A stretch of 64,000 nt of DNA from an uncultured Scytonema sp. (lineage in GTDB: Bacteria > Cyanobacteriota > Cyanobacteriia > Cyanobacteriales > Nostocaceae). A program made the translations under genes and the position numbers. The first letter of the stretch is position 1; every line of letters begins with the position of its first letter. Location: the NCBI GenBank assembly GCA_937873135.1, contig CALMVQ010000003.1, positions 1 through 64,000 on the forward strand, in the 5' to 3' direction. Under the pieces are notes generated by a model. The model saw only the letters and a list, made by a program, of their open reading frames with translations. It did no database searches and was not told the DNA's origin. Positions 1 to 8,592 of the stretch are shown one piece after another.

Positions 1-2327
1 TTGTAATCGTCTAATGCGCCTTTCCAGTCTTCCATTTGATAATGGACATTCCCTCGGTTGCTATAGGCTTCAGCATATTTAGGCTTGAGGCGCAGCGCTT
101 GGTTGTTATCCTCTAACGCTCCTTTCAAGTCTCCGCTGTGCCACTTGATCGTCCCTAAGTTGTAGTACGTATAAGCATCTTTACGATCGAGGTCTAACGC
201 ACCTTTTAAATAGCCTAATGCTCTTTCATCTTGTCCGTTCTCAGCAGCAGCAAGTGCTAATGCGTTGTAGTTGGATTTATCGGAGTTGATTTTTGCTTGT
301 TTCGACCTATTCCAAGCAGTCAGCCCCAATGTCGTGATAATCACCAATGCTGCCGCTAAAAAGCTAGCAATTCCCCTTTGCTTACGAACTTTCTCTTCTC
401 GACGCAGGCGATCACGTAGTTCAATACTCTGTTGGATAAAGTTTTGTTCTGATGGACTTAGCTCTTCGCGACGTTCCTTCAGTTTTTCTTCAGCCTCTGC
501 CAGTGACACACCACGCAACAATGCCCCTTCATCTCGTTTTGTGTCTGACCACTGATGTATAGCTGCTCTGATCCGCTCTTGCCAAGCTCGAAACAAGCGG
601 TCTTTTTTCATCCACTCTCGCAGAGTCAGCCATTCGCGGATCAGGGCTTCATGGACAACCTCCACTGTATCTTCCCCGGACTTCTCATCTCGTCCCGTTA
701 CAACTAAACGGGCTTGATATCCTGCTAAATAACTTACTAATCCCCAGTTCTCATCTCCTACTTCTGCACGGGTAGAGATGCGGCGAGTATCTTCAGTTCC
801 TTCTCCAGGGCGCACTAGTTGCACAAAAATTCGCTGTGCAGCTTTTTGTTCTGTGGCACTCAATTTTTGGAAAACTTTCTCGGCATGATTAGCCAAAGCT
901 TTTTTCACACCTCCAATCTCTTCATAAGCTTGGTGAGTCAGTGTGCGCTTTTGCTGTAATGACCAAAGTCGAGTCAAGGCAAATTCTAGCAATGGGAGAT
1001 TTCCTGGTTCATTGCCAACATCATCTAAAATTTGTTGCGTCAATTGTGCTTCTAATTGAACTTCTATCTTCTGAGCGGGTTGCTCAATTGCTCGACGCAG
1101 TTCCTCTCGATTCATCGCACTCAACAGTTGAGGTGTAAACTGCTGCAATTCATCTCTCCAAGGACGATAAGCAAGGACAAAACCGTAGAAGTCTGCCCGT
1201 AAAGAGAAGACCAATGTTAAACTTTTCTCATGGATCGCTTGGAGCATCAGATCAGCAAAGCGTTCTTGTTCTTCCTTTTTACAAAGGGTGTAGAGTTCTT
1301 CAAACTGATCTACAAAGAGCAGAAGACGTTTATTAGGGTTACGTTTGATAATGCGAGACATTATCTGCTGCAAGTTAACTGTCCCCTCCTGTATATTTAT
1401 TGCAAGTTCTGCCGCTGACCGCAATTGTTGAATTTCATCAACTTCCGGTACTAATTGACGAACAAATGCAGATGCCAGCTGATAAAATAGTTGGTTACCA
1501 GGACGAAATGATTCAATCAGCCAGTTTTCTTTTATGCGTAGTTGTGGAATCAGCCCCGCATACACCACTGAAGATTTGCCGCTGCCACTAGAACCTATCA
1601 CTGCTATCAAAGGCTGTTTGTTAACTGCTTCTACCAAACCATTAACAAACGTTTCCCGTCCAAAAAAGAAAGCAGCATCTTCTTCACCAAATCCTGCTAA
1701 TCCAAGATATGGATTGGGTGGAATAATGTCTGGCAGGATGGGTATGATACTAATTTGGTCTTTTTTAAAAAGAACCGGAGTTTGCTGCTCTAAATAATTT
1801 ATTAAGATCGAGCAACCTAATTCATAAGCAAACTCCATCTGTTCTCCAGCTGCCAGAGCATCATAAAAAGCCACAGAAAATGCTATTGCAGCTTTATCCT
1901 CAACCGTTTTGGTCATACCTATCACATAGTTGACATGTTGGCTAATAGCTTTTGCTTGCATCTCACTATAGCAGGCACTCAGAAGTACGCACTCGACGCC
2001 CTTTTTGGCAAATAGCTTAAACATACTTGCCAATGCCGAAGCATTAATTTCGACTGGCTGCTCAGCTTCATCTTCTAAGACGATACCATCAACGCCTGTA
2101 CCATGCCCACTAAAGTGAACTATCTGGGGTTGATAATCTAAGATAGCTCGGTAGAAATCACGCTGACGCACAGCCCACTTCTGTTCTAACCGGAACTGTT
2201 CACGTTTAGACGCACGTCGCAAACCCTCATCAATTTCCCTTACTTCTTCATCCAATCGTAACCTGGAAGTACTTCTCGGATTGGCTGCCAATATTAAAAT
2301 AGTTTTTACACAAGGGGTTGTTACCAT
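1..2327 (-). CDS. CHAT domain - nSTAND ATPase - TPR protein (3' end outside window)
   Basis: The reading frame opens at an ATG (MVTTPCVKTILILAANPRS) and stays open to the window edge, so about 775 N-terminal residues are visible and the C-terminus is missing. Residues ~1-190 form a CHAT (caspase-like) domain with the His motif HFSGHG near residue 70 and the Cys motif LLSAC near residue 115. Residues ~220-560 form an nSTAND NTPase with P-loop GSSGSGKSS (~245) and a LLLFVDQFEEL Walker B. One hydrophobic helix lies near residue 655. TPR repeats follow from ~690 (YYNLGTIKWHSGDLKGALED and AYSNRGNVHYQMEDWKGALDD). Known biology: CHAT proteases coupled to STAND ATPases and sensor repeats act in signalling, and some act in anti-phage defence or regulated cell death. 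The specific trigger and target are unknown. No operon partner is visible within the window. Confidence 0.88.
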   Translation of the reverse strand, partial: MVTTPCVKTILILAANPRSTSRLRLDEEVREIDEGLRRASKREQFRLEQKWAVRQRDFYRAILDYQPQIVHFSGHGTGVDGIVLEDEAEQPVEINASALASMFKLFAKKGVECVLLSACYSEMQAKAISQHVNYVIGMTKTVEDKAAIAFSVAFYDALAAGEQMEFAYELGCSILINYLEQQTPVLFKKDQISIIPILPDIIPPNPYLGLAGFGEEDAAFFFGRETFVNGLVEAVNKQPLIAVIGSSGSGKSSVVYAGLIPQLRIKENWLIESFRPGNQLFYQLASAFVRQLVPEVDEIQQLRSAAELAINIQEGTVNLQQIMSRIIKRNPNKRLLLFVDQFEELYTLCKKEEQERFADLMLQAIHEKSLTLVFSLRADFYGFVLAYRPWRDELQQFTPQLLSAMNREELRRAIEQPAQKIEVQLEAQLTQQILDDVGNEPGNLPLLEFALTRLWSLQQKRTLTHQAYEEIGGVKKALANHAEKVFQKLSATEQKAAQRIFVQLVRPGEGTEDTRRISTRAEVGDENWGLVSYLAGYQARLVVTGRDEKSGEDTVEVVHEALIREWLTLREWMKKDRLFRAWQERIRAAIHQWSDTKRDEGALLRGVSLAEAEEKLKERREELSPSEQNFIQQSIELRDRLRREEKVRKQRGIASFLAAALVIITTLGLTAWNRSKQAKINSDKSNYNALALAAAENGQDERALGYLKGALDLDRKDAYTYYNLGTIKWHSGDLKGALEDNNQALRLKPKYAEAYSNRGNVHYQMEDWKGALDDY

Positions 2328-2587
2328 AAGGAAGTTAGTGAAAAAACATAGAAAAGGTAATAATTTCTACAAAAGATAAAACATACTCAAAGGCGCTATC
2401 TGAGAAACACTTTACAGTGTAAGGTTTGCTCATGGATATTTAGTATCTACGTGTTGACGGTTTATACATTCAAGGTCTGAAAATTCTACTTTTTTAAAAA
2501 GTGCATAAGTTGATTTTAATGGAATCTATTTAACTCTGACGCCATTCGCACGGGTTTAACCATAGAGTTGGAAAACTTCTGTCAAAG

Positions 2588-2821
2588 TTGTTCAGAATCC
2601 CAAAAACTTTATTATCAAGCAAAAATATGACTAGCCCACTTGAATTTAACGAAATCTCATCTCACGATTCGGCCATCGTAACTCAATCCACATTACTTGA
2701 GGACGGAGGATCTTCGGACAAAAAGACGAGTTCTTCTGAGGCCAAAAAGACGCTTTCTTCTGAGGACGTCGAAGTGATAAAGCCGATTCATGGGGTCCAA
2801 GCTCCGGCAAAAAAGGATTGA
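2588..2821 (+). CDS. possible small acidic/Ser-rich peptide gene (doubtful)
   Basis: An open frame of 77 codons starts at a non-ATG codon. The first ATG is at 2626 and would give ~64 residues, rich in Ser, Asp, Glu and Lys, ending in PIHGVQAPAKKD. It contains two internal near-repeats (SSDKKTSSSE and AKKTLSSED). No Shine-Dalgarno sequence is visible before either start and no family is recognised. The 3' end of the frame overlaps a direct DNA repeat. It may be a real small protein or chance coding in repetitive DNA; the latter is more likely. Confidence 0.2.
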   Translation: MFRIPKTLLSSKNMTSPLEFNEISSHDSAIVTQSTLLEDGGSSDKKTSSSEAKKTLSSEDVEVIKPIHGVQAPAKKD

Positions 2822-2837
2822 TGGGGTCCAAGCTCCG
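2785..2837. repeat. tandem direct repeat, ~22 bp, two copies
   Basis: The unit GATTSATGGGGTCCAAGCTC (plus CG) occurs at about 2785-2806 and 2816-2837 with a single mismatch, separated by 9 bp. The rest of the ~1 kb stretch 2328-3342 holds no recognisable gene apart from the doubtful peptide frame. It includes a GC-rich hairpin near 3003-3023 and a perfect palindrome at 3229. Confidence 0.6.
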
Positions 2838-3228
2838 CCATCAGAGATAGGTTAAGGTCATGAACAATTTGTCAATAAGTAATAGTGCTTAAAATATAGT
2901 AAACAATATGGGTTGTGTAGGAGTGTAGACTTTTTTGGGTTCGAGATCATCTTCAACTGAGAGGGTGCAGGAATCAGTTCGCTAGGAGCAGAGGGACGAT
3001 CGGATGGGATCGAACCCCATCCAATTGAAGATCATCAAAACTGCGATTTTGGTGGAGGACTGGAAGTATTGGTTCCTTCCATCTCCTAAAAAAGCTCCCC
3101 TATCTGCCAACCTGGCTTCAGTTTGTTCTGTAAAACCTAAGGCTATGTCTCTTTAAAACCCCCTCTCGAGGGTCGCCGCAGGCGTTCTTGCTTAGCAGAT
3201 TAGGGGAAAAAAGTCTTATCCGAACCGT

Positions 3229-3247
3229 ATTAGGTAGGCTACCTAAT
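3229..3247. promoter_or_regulatory. perfect 19-bp palindrome, candidate operator upstream of fasciclin gene
   Basis: ATTAGGTAG-G-CTACCTAAT is a perfect inverted repeat around one central base, ~95 bp before the fasciclin start. Its half-site ATTAG(G/A)T recurs as palindromes at 5351-5365, 35433-35445, 35555-35569 and 50874-50890. Operator function is inference. Confidence 0.4.
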
Positions 3248-3342
3248 ATTTTAATTTACTGTAATTTTATCGAGATATTGTAGATTTTTTCAGCCCAGTA
3301 GTGTATAGTATTTAACAGATTCCCAAAAAATAGGTGAAACAC

Positions 3343-3744
3343 GTGGCTGACATTGTTGATACTGCTGTTAATGCTGGTTCTTTCAACACTCTAGTTGCTG
3401 CAGTCAAGGCTGCCAATTTAGTAGATACATTAAAAGGCGCTGGTCCATTCACTGTTTTTGCCCCTACAGATGAAGCTTTTGCTAAGCTTCCACAAGGCAC
3501 GGTAGACGGATTGCTTCAAGATATTCCAAAGCTCACGAAAATTCTGACATATCATGTTGTTTCAGGCAAAGTGACGGCGGCTGACGTAGTTAAGCTAAAC
3601 TCAGCTAAAACAGTTGAAGGAACGGATGTGAAAATTGATGCTTCCAATGGCGTCAAGGTGAATAATGCAACAGTTACAACACCTGATGTTGCTGCTGATA
3701 ACGGTGTTATCCATATCATTGACACAGTGTTGATTCCTGCATAA
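3343..3744 (+). CDS. fasciclin (FAS1/beta-Ig-H3) domain protein
   Basis: A single FAS1 domain fills the whole 133-residue protein: the H1 box [17 protein letters not shown], the YHV motif, and the H2-like [14 protein letters not shown] at the C-terminus. Cyanobacterial single-domain fasciclins have this length and usually begin MADIV, so I chose GTG at 3343, which has AGGTGA six bases upstream, over the GTG at 3334. There is no signal peptide on this start, so it may be cytoplasmic or use a non-classical route. FAS1 domains mediate adhesion or matrix contacts in other organisms; the role in cyanobacteria is not established. An imperfect hairpin follows at 3776-3804, so it is probably monocistronic. 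Confidence 0.9.
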   Translation: MADIVDTAVNAGSFNTLVAAVKAANLVDTLKGAGPFTVFAPTDEAFAKLPQGTVDGLLQDIPKLTKILTYHVVSGKVTAADVVKLNSAKTVEGTDVKIDASNGVKVNNATVTTPDVAADNGVIHIIDTVLIPA

Positions 3745-3775
3745 GCATTCAGAAGAGTGATAGCTGATTAATAGT

Positions 3776-3804
3776 GGGACAGCGACTACTTATAGTTGCT
3801 GCCC
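3776..3804 (+). terminator. hairpin downstream of fasciclin gene
   Basis: Stem GGG-CAGCGACTA / TAGTTGCTG-CCC with one bulged base and one mismatch and a 4-nt loop, 32 bp after the stop codon. No strong U-tract follows. The rest of 3745-4049 holds only a half-copy of the MITE-like end (near 3915-3945, ending GTGTACTAGT). Confidence 0.45.
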
Positions 3805-4049
3805 AATAGTTGTTATTAGTAGAAAAGCTTCATTCTAAGTAGCGCTCCCTTGGAATTAAAAATTAAAAATCAAAAAAGCTTATGATGTAGCTTTTCGCGC
3901 TCTTGTTAAATGGTTGCGCCCTTTGCGCCGTCGTGTACTAGTTTCATCTCAAAATACGAGAAAGAAACCGGAAAACATCTAAAAATTAAGCAGTCACATC
4001 GTGGATCTTCTCAACAGAGCTTCCACTTCTCCATAGAGTTGCGACTTGT

Positions 4050-5321
4050 TTAGCGAGGAATCCAACGGCTCACTGCTGGCAATTGTGCAGAAAACCATAG
4101 CGCACCTAAGATACTCAGACTACCACAGACAATCAAGGCATTAGTCGCACCAAAATTATCTGCCAAAGTTCCAGCTAACAAATTCCCAAAGGGCATTGTA
4201 CCTACCATTGCTAGGGCATAAAAACTCATTACCCGTCCGCGCTTGTCCTCGGCAACTAGGGTTTGGATAATCATATTACTACTCGTAATCTCTAGGATGG
4301 TAAAGCAACCTGTAAACACCAGTATGATTATGGACAGCCCAACTTGACGCGATAGTGAGAAGGAGATCAAACTCATCCCGATCAAGACTTGAGCGACTAC
4401 AATCAAACGCTCTAAGCCCGCAATCCCTCGCCTGAGACTCAGATACAAACAAGCAAGCAACGATCCAATCGGCGCTGAGGTGCTGAGGTGAGCCATTGTA
4501 GTTGCATCTCCATTTAAAATCTTAGCTGCGAAGACGGGCATGAGCGCGACATGAGACATCCCAACTAAACCCTGTAACGCCAGTATTAATAAAATTGCTC
4601 TAATCGGCTGGAATTGAGAGACATATTCAAAGCCCTCCCGTAATTTTTGCCAAGTATCCCTAAGGTTTGTAAGGGTCTGCATAGGTCTAACTTTAAGCTG
4701 CATCGCTAGCAGGGTAAAGATAGCAGGGATATAGCTGAGGGTATCGTAGAGAAAACAATATTTCACCCCTAGCGTAGCAATCAAAATCCCGCCCATAGCA
4801 GGCCCCAATACCAAAGAGGAACTTAACATCACTGAATTCAAGGCAATCGCATTACTCCAATCAGCGCGATCGTCTACGGTTTCAGTAACGATTGTATGAC
4901 GCACAGGCATATCTAATCCCTTGAGCAAACCATTGAGAGCACTCAGCACCAATAGGATAGGAAACGTAATCCAATTCGTAAAGGTAAGAATCGTTAAAGC
5001 GAGGGAAACGCTAATTCCCAATATCTGCACCAGCATTAACAGATCACGACGACTCCAGCGATCAGACAATATGCCCGAAATAGGAATCAGTAATAATGTA
5101 GGTAAAAATTGCACAAACCCTGCAACTCCCAACAACCAAGCCGATTTAGTCAAATCGTATACCAGCCAAGGAATAGTTAACTGCTGGGTCATAAACGTCC
5201 CAGACATTGATAGTAACTGTCCCCCAAAAAACAGGCGAAAATTACGCCAGCGCAAGGCAGGTAAATAATAGTCAGTGATCTTACTTATGCGTTCCCCTAG
5301 TTGTCTATGCCAAATTTTCAT
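4050..5321 (-). CDS. MFS transporter (EntS/MFS_3-like exporter)
   Basis: A 423-residue integral membrane protein with about 12 hydrophobic segments and the MFS signature region between TM2 and TM3 (GILSDRWSRRDLL). The overall pattern fits the DHA3/EntS-like drug or siderophore exporter group; substrate unknown. The frame can be extended 10 codons upstream to a TTG, but ATG at 5321 (MKIWHRQLGERISK) is the more plausible start because the upstream codons overlap a palindromic operator-like site at 5351-5365. N-terminal RNFRLFFGGQLLSMSG closely resembles an MFS fragment at ~20.4 kb, so related exporters once existed in this region. No downstream partner on the same strand is obvious. Confidence 0.87.
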   Translation of the reverse strand: MKIWHRQLGERISKITDYYLPALRWRNFRLFFGGQLLSMSGTFMTQQLTIPWLVYDLTKSAWLLGVAGFVQFLPTLLLIPISGILSDRWSRRDLLMLVQILGISVSLALTILTFTNWITFPILLVLSALNGLLKGLDMPVRHTIVTETVDDRADWSNAIALNSVMLSSSLVLGPAMGGILIATLGVKYCFLYDTLSYIPAIFTLLAMQLKVRPMQTLTNLRDTWQKLREGFEYVSQFQPIRAILLILALQGLVGMSHVALMPVFAAKILNGDATTMAHLSTSAPIGSLLACLYLSLRRGIAGLERLIVVAQVLIGMSLISFSLSRQVGLSIIILVFTGCFTILEITSSNMIIQTLVAEDKRGRVMSFYALAMVGTMPFGNLLAGTLADNFGATNALIVCGSLSILGALWFSAQLPAVSRWIPR

Positions 5322-5350
5322 GAGGGAAATTTTACTATGTTTTACTAACA

Positions 5351-5365
5351 ATTAGGTTATCTAAT
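5351..5365. promoter_or_regulatory. ATTAG..CTAAT palindromic site before MFS gene
   Basis: ATTAGGTTATCTAAT lies 30 bp upstream of the chosen MFS start. The exact reverse complement occurs at 35555-35569, upstream of a methyltransferase relic. Shared operator function is inferred. Confidence 0.4.
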
Positions 5366-5448
5366 AATTATAGGATCATCGCGATCGCTTATCTGTCTGA
5401 GCTAAGGCACTTAAGCGTAAATAAATTCTTTCCGATTATTCAAAGGCG

Positions 5449-6204
5449 TTAAGACAGTCTCGGGTCTAGAGCATCTCTTAAACCATCACCTATATAGTTA
5501 ATACTTAGCACCGTGAGAAATATTGCTGTGCCAGGGAAAAGAACCATATAAGGAGCAAATTCTAAAAAATTTTGTCCACTATAAAGCATTTGACCCCAAG
5601 TTGGGACATCTGGTGGAAAACCAAGACCAAAAAAGCTGAGGGTAGATTCAGTAATAATCGCATTACTGACAGATAGCGTAGCAGCAACTAATACCGGACT
5701 CATGACATTGGGCAGAATGTGAATCCAAATTAGGCGTTGGGGACTTGCACCCAGTGCCCGTGCAGCTGTGACAAACTCCATTTCGCGTACTGTCAAAAAA
5801 CCAGATCGGACTAATCTAGCGACAGCCATCCAGTTAAGTCCACCAACGATCAGGACTATCAACACAAATATACCTAGTTCTTGACCTGCGATCGCTTTAA
5901 TGGGATCACGAAATAAAAATATGATCAGTAGCAACAGTGGTAGTCGCGGTAAAGCAAGGCACAAGTCAGTGAAACGCATCAACATCATGTCCAGCAAGCC
6001 ACCATAAAAGCCGGAAATTGCGCCAATGAACGTACCCAGCAAGATAGCAACCAACATGGAAAAAATACCCACGGCGATCGATATCCGTCCGCCGTACAAC
6101 AATCTAGCTAATATATCCTGCCCTAAATCGTTAGTACCAAACGGATGTTCCCAACTAGGAGGATGTGCAGATTGGGCAAAGTCAATTTTGTTGATCGGAG
6201 TAGA
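5449..6204 (-). pseudogene. DppC/OppC-type ABC transporter permease, 5' truncated
   Basis: The C-terminal ~250 residues of a peptide/nickel ABC permease are present, including the EAA-type cytoplasmic loop (VTAARALGASPQRLIWIHILPNV) and the conserved C-terminus DGLRDALDPR. Homology can be followed upstream through HPFGTNDLGQDILARLLYGGR to about INKIDF (6190-6204) and then stops. The first transmembrane helix and ~40-50 N-terminal residues are missing and no start codon belongs to the family. At the break the DNA continues as the 5' half of a GNAT gene in another frame, which indicates a deletion junction. No ATPase, second permease or binding protein lies nearby. Confidence 0.8.
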
Positions 6205-6464
6205 ATGTCCACAACTAATCCAAAAAGTATTGCCTGTGTGGGACCAACTATCATGTCACAGACATGAGCATGTGCCCAACCAGTAACATAATCATTTTCT
6301 AAGGTAGCAACATAGATAACATGAGCTTGATTGTATTGAATCTGGGAAAGGCGTTGCTGGATCTGTTGCTGCGTGGCAAAATATCCAAGTTGCTCACAAA
6401 GGATAGCAATCTGTTCTGCATCCTTGATCTCGGCAGGTCTGATTTTAACCCGATTTTGAATCAT
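6205..6464 (-). pseudogene. GNAT acetyltransferase, 3' truncated
   Basis: Starts at ATG 6464 with AGGTGA just upstream (MIQNRVKIRPAEIKDAEQ). About 86 residues follow the GNAT pattern up to the beta4 strand ALFGLVVD-like segment. The acetyl-CoA binding loop (Q/RxxGxG/A) that should come next is absent, because the frame runs into the oppC-like sequence near 6205. The protein cannot be a working acetyltransferase. Part of a two-gene chimera. Confidence 0.75.
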
Positions 6465-6518
6465 TAGTTCACCTAAATAACTTGCCTTCATTGCAAAAAA
6501 AAATACTGTTTTATGATA

Positions 6519-6535
6519 AATTTACCGTATTTAAT
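6519..6535. promoter_or_regulatory. ACCGTATTT-type motif
   Basis: AATTTACCGTATTTAAT, 55 bp upstream of the GNAT start. The same 17 bases occur upstream of the flavoprotein gene at 40.84 kb. Variants are found before other genes in this window (7.83, 19.58, 62.04 kb). Confidence 0.4.
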
Positions 6536-7006
6536 GGTATTATTCTTGTAGCTTGCCTATAAACGAATACCACTTGCCTGATAGTCAAGGTTGCTGAAAA
6601 AAAAGAGATTGACTAAAATTTTCAATCCCACATTATTTCGATGGCGATAAGGTACGACAAAGACTGAATCGAAAAATTTATTAAACAGTTTCTTCATGGG
6701 ATCTGTATCGGGCAGGAGTTGTGTTGCAACTTTATGTCAATGCTTTTTTAATTGCATACGTACATTAATCTATCCATTTATCGTAGATTATACTGCAATA
6801 TGACATCATTGGGCAGTACCATTACGCGAGTCAAGAAATTTCTACAACAAGCGAGGTTGAGAAATGGTGCATTTATCAGAAAAATTAGAGCAGCGATCGC
6901 CTGCTGCTTCTTTGTATTTAGAAAAGGAGAATAAACCGGAGCTAAAATCGTAACCCGTAAATTGAAGATAATCAGGGAATTTTGATGTACTCCATATAAC
7001 TGGGAA
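6536..7006. other. non-coding gap
   Basis: No gene of a recognisable family. The open frames here are short, lack ribosome binding sites and overlap each other on both strands. One 46-codon minus-strand frame starts at ATG ~6698 (MKKLFNKFFDS), is not recognised and is left uncalled. Confidence 0.5.
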
Positions 7007-7180
7007 TCACACAATGAACTTGAACTTCAGGATAGCGTAGTGACGAAATTCTTTCTTTGCGGAGTGGTGTGTTTTGAGGTGGAGGTTACCAAAAGCATGT
7101 TCGGGTACGTGGTAGCAGAAGGTAGAAAGAAAGTCGCCAAAAAACAGTAATAGCCAAGCCGCAACTATAGCCTCAAACAT
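7007..7180 (-). pseudogene. 5' remnant of fatty-acid-hydroxylase/sterol-desaturase-type membrane protein
   Basis: A 57-codon frame with a good ribosome binding site (AAGGAGTAAAA-ATG). The sequence begins MFEAIVAAWLLLFFGDFLST and continues with YHVPEH and KTHHS histidine clusters, as at the start of cyanobacterial hydroxylase-like di-iron membrane proteins. Such proteins are several times longer, so only the first helix and first His motifs remain. Its first codons overlap the last codons of the TTC38-like gene. Family assignment is from memory of related N-termini. Confidence 0.5.
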
Positions 7181-7760
7181 TTTTACTCCTTAAGTCTGGA
7201 GAGAAAGCTATTTCTTCTAAGCCAAAAGCAAGAATTCCGTACATATACTGACTATCGCGGTTGGCTGGTAAAACTTTTTCTACAATCCGCAGCATTCCCT
7301 GACTGTTACCAGAATTTCTGTAGTGGTATTGGCAGATATGCAGCGAAACTAAATCGCGTTTAAAGGATTCGCCGATCGCTTCGTGATGAGCGTAGACGCG
7401 TTCGCGAAGCGTCTCCGACAGGAGAAGCGGCTTGCCGTAAGGCATCGTACGCTTAATATCACGCTTAATCCAAGCATCAATGGCAGCTATATAAAGTTGT
7501 TCACGTTCGTTGGCGCGGGTAACATGTGCTTTGGCACTGTTGAGAAAGTCTGTTGCGGAAGCGAGGGCATCACCAGTGCTAGAAAACATGTAAAAAGCTG
7601 CTGCATGCTCCTGATCTGCCTCAACTGCCTTCAGGATAACTTGGGAGTCGTTTATGACACTAAGTAATTGCTCGAAAAAGCCATTGATGGCATTCACCGC
7701 TTCTAATGAATCAGTGGTGACTTCTAGTTCTTGAGAATCTGTTAACATCGTTCTTTCCAA
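7173..7760 (-). CDS. TTC38-like TPR protein, C-terminally truncated and carrying a repeat insertion
   Basis: The 195-residue product resembles the N-terminal half of tetratricopeptide-repeat protein 38-like proteins (usually >400 residues): the helical hairpins around AAAFYMFSSTGDALASA, ANEREQLYIAAIDAWIKRD, and the diagnostic LPANRDSQYMYGILAFGLEE. The normal TPR continuation after GLEE is lost and the frame ends nine residues later, over the start of the next fragment. Between WIKRDIKR and HHEAIGE about 20 residues (TMPYGKPLLLSETLRERVYA) are encoded by a cyanobacterial palindromic repeat inserted in frame. A paralogue at 51.7 kb has a repeat at the same point. The ATG is one of two (MERTM). 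Probably non-functional or a shortened variant; function of the family in bacteria is unknown. Confidence 0.6.
   Translation of the reverse strand: MERTMLTDSQELEVTTDSLEAVNAINGFFEQLLSVINDSQVILKAVEADQEHAAAFYMFSSTGDALASATDFLNSAKAHVTRANEREQLYIAAIDAWIKRDIKRTMPYGKPLLLSETLRERVYAHHEAIGESFKRDLVSLHICQYHYRNSGNSQGMLRIVEKVLPANRDSQYMYGILAFGLEEIAFSPDLRSKNV
7390..7445. repeat. short palindromic repeat inserted inside TTC38-like gene
   Basis: GC-rich run with GCGTAGACGCG, TTCGCGAAGCGTCTCC, AGGAGAAGC and CTTGCCGTAAGGCAT blocks. The same blocks recur at 51.86-52.04 and 52.22-52.27 kb inside the paralogous gene and, in part, at 33.83-33.98, 38.52-38.66 and 50.55-51.0 kb. Confidence 0.75.
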
Positions 7761-7825
7761 ACGATTGCACGGCTACAACTACTGATTTCTGGAGGCCAAA
7801 TTTTTAAATTTACTAAAATTCTATC

Positions 7826-7845
7826 GAAAAACCGTATTTTACCTA
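7826..7845. promoter_or_regulatory. ACCGTATTT-type motif upstream of TTC38-like gene
   Basis: AAAAACCGTATTTTACCTAT, ~70 bp upstream of the 7760 start. The paralogue at 51705 also has a TACGGTAAA version ~70 bp upstream, in the corresponding orientation. Confidence 0.4.
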
Positions 7846-8143
7846 TTTAGTATATTTGCACAGACAGCAGGAAAAAGCAAGCGATAGTACATAAGTCTAC
7901 AGACAATTCCTTACTTCCTAAATTCAAACTGTCTGAAGTTGCTTTTGAAACAGTTCCTTAACTTTCAGCCAAGCATCAGCAGCAGCTTCAAAGATTGTAA
8001 CTCGGCAGCAAGCTGCGGCAGCGTAGAGAGCGCTCGCCCGAGGCGCTCCAAAATTACTGTAACTTGATTGATTTAGCGTAATTTATCTGTAGAAAAGTGT
8101 TTCATAGATTTACGCCAGTGTCAACACGTTGTAGTTAAAACTT

Positions 8144-8278
8144 GTTAGTACAGGGGCAGCAGCCCTAGTACCGCAAGGCGAAAGTCACTCATTCAAAAGT
8201 CACTCATTCAAAAGTATTATGGAATGGGCTTTTTATGGATTTGAAATGGTTGCCTTATTTCCGCCGCTTTGTACTAGT
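8144..8278. mobile_element. MITE-like element with (A)CTAGTACA ends
   Basis: About 135 bp bounded by TTAGTACAG on the left and CCGCCGCTTTGTACTAG on the right. The right end matches those at 56.58 kb (CCGCCGATGTGTACTAG) and near 3.94 kb. It contains a short direct duplication (AAAAGTCACTCATTC twice). It encodes no protein and appears to have interrupted a gene that starts at 8365. The remainder of 7761-8143 contains no recognisable gene. Confidence 0.55.
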
Positions 8279-8365
8279 ACTAGCCGATCGCGCCATGCTT
8301 GTTTGAGTTGCTTCCCTGACGTTCGGCTGGGAGTAATCGATTGGACGTTTCCCAGTTACTGTCAT
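8255..8365 (-). CDS. 36-codon ORF with strong RBS, probably a gene start cut by a MITE
   Basis: AAGGAG lies eight bases before ATG 8365. The peptide reads MTVTGKRPIDYSQPNVREAT then ...SMARSA, and the final residues STSTKRRK plus the stop are encoded by the MITE-like terminal repeat. The frame is also open upstream of the ATG for ~25 codons. The family is not recognised. Most likely a truncated gene; a functional micropeptide cannot be excluded. Confidence 0.35.
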   Translation of the reverse strand: MTVTGKRPIDYSQPNVREATQTSMARSASTSTKRRK

Positions 8366-8592
8366 TGGAATTTCTCCTTGGATTGGTAAGCGATAGCGGG
8401 TTTCACTTGCACCAGTCAAAAAAAACTCTTTAGTGGAGAATTAAAGTACTAAAATTGTATTGACAAACCGTAGATTATGCTTCATAGTATTGCATATATC
8501 TCTCAAAAGTAGTAATCAACTTTACCGGCAATATTGAAGTAGCTGTGATTCAATGATGCCAAAAGCGATAAGTGTAAACAGAGATTTTAACA

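Noticed and set aside
3001-3030. Possible tRNA-like T-arm (GGATGGGATCGAACCCCATCC)
   Set aside because: Only one stem-loop; no acceptor, D or anticodon arms can be folded around it.
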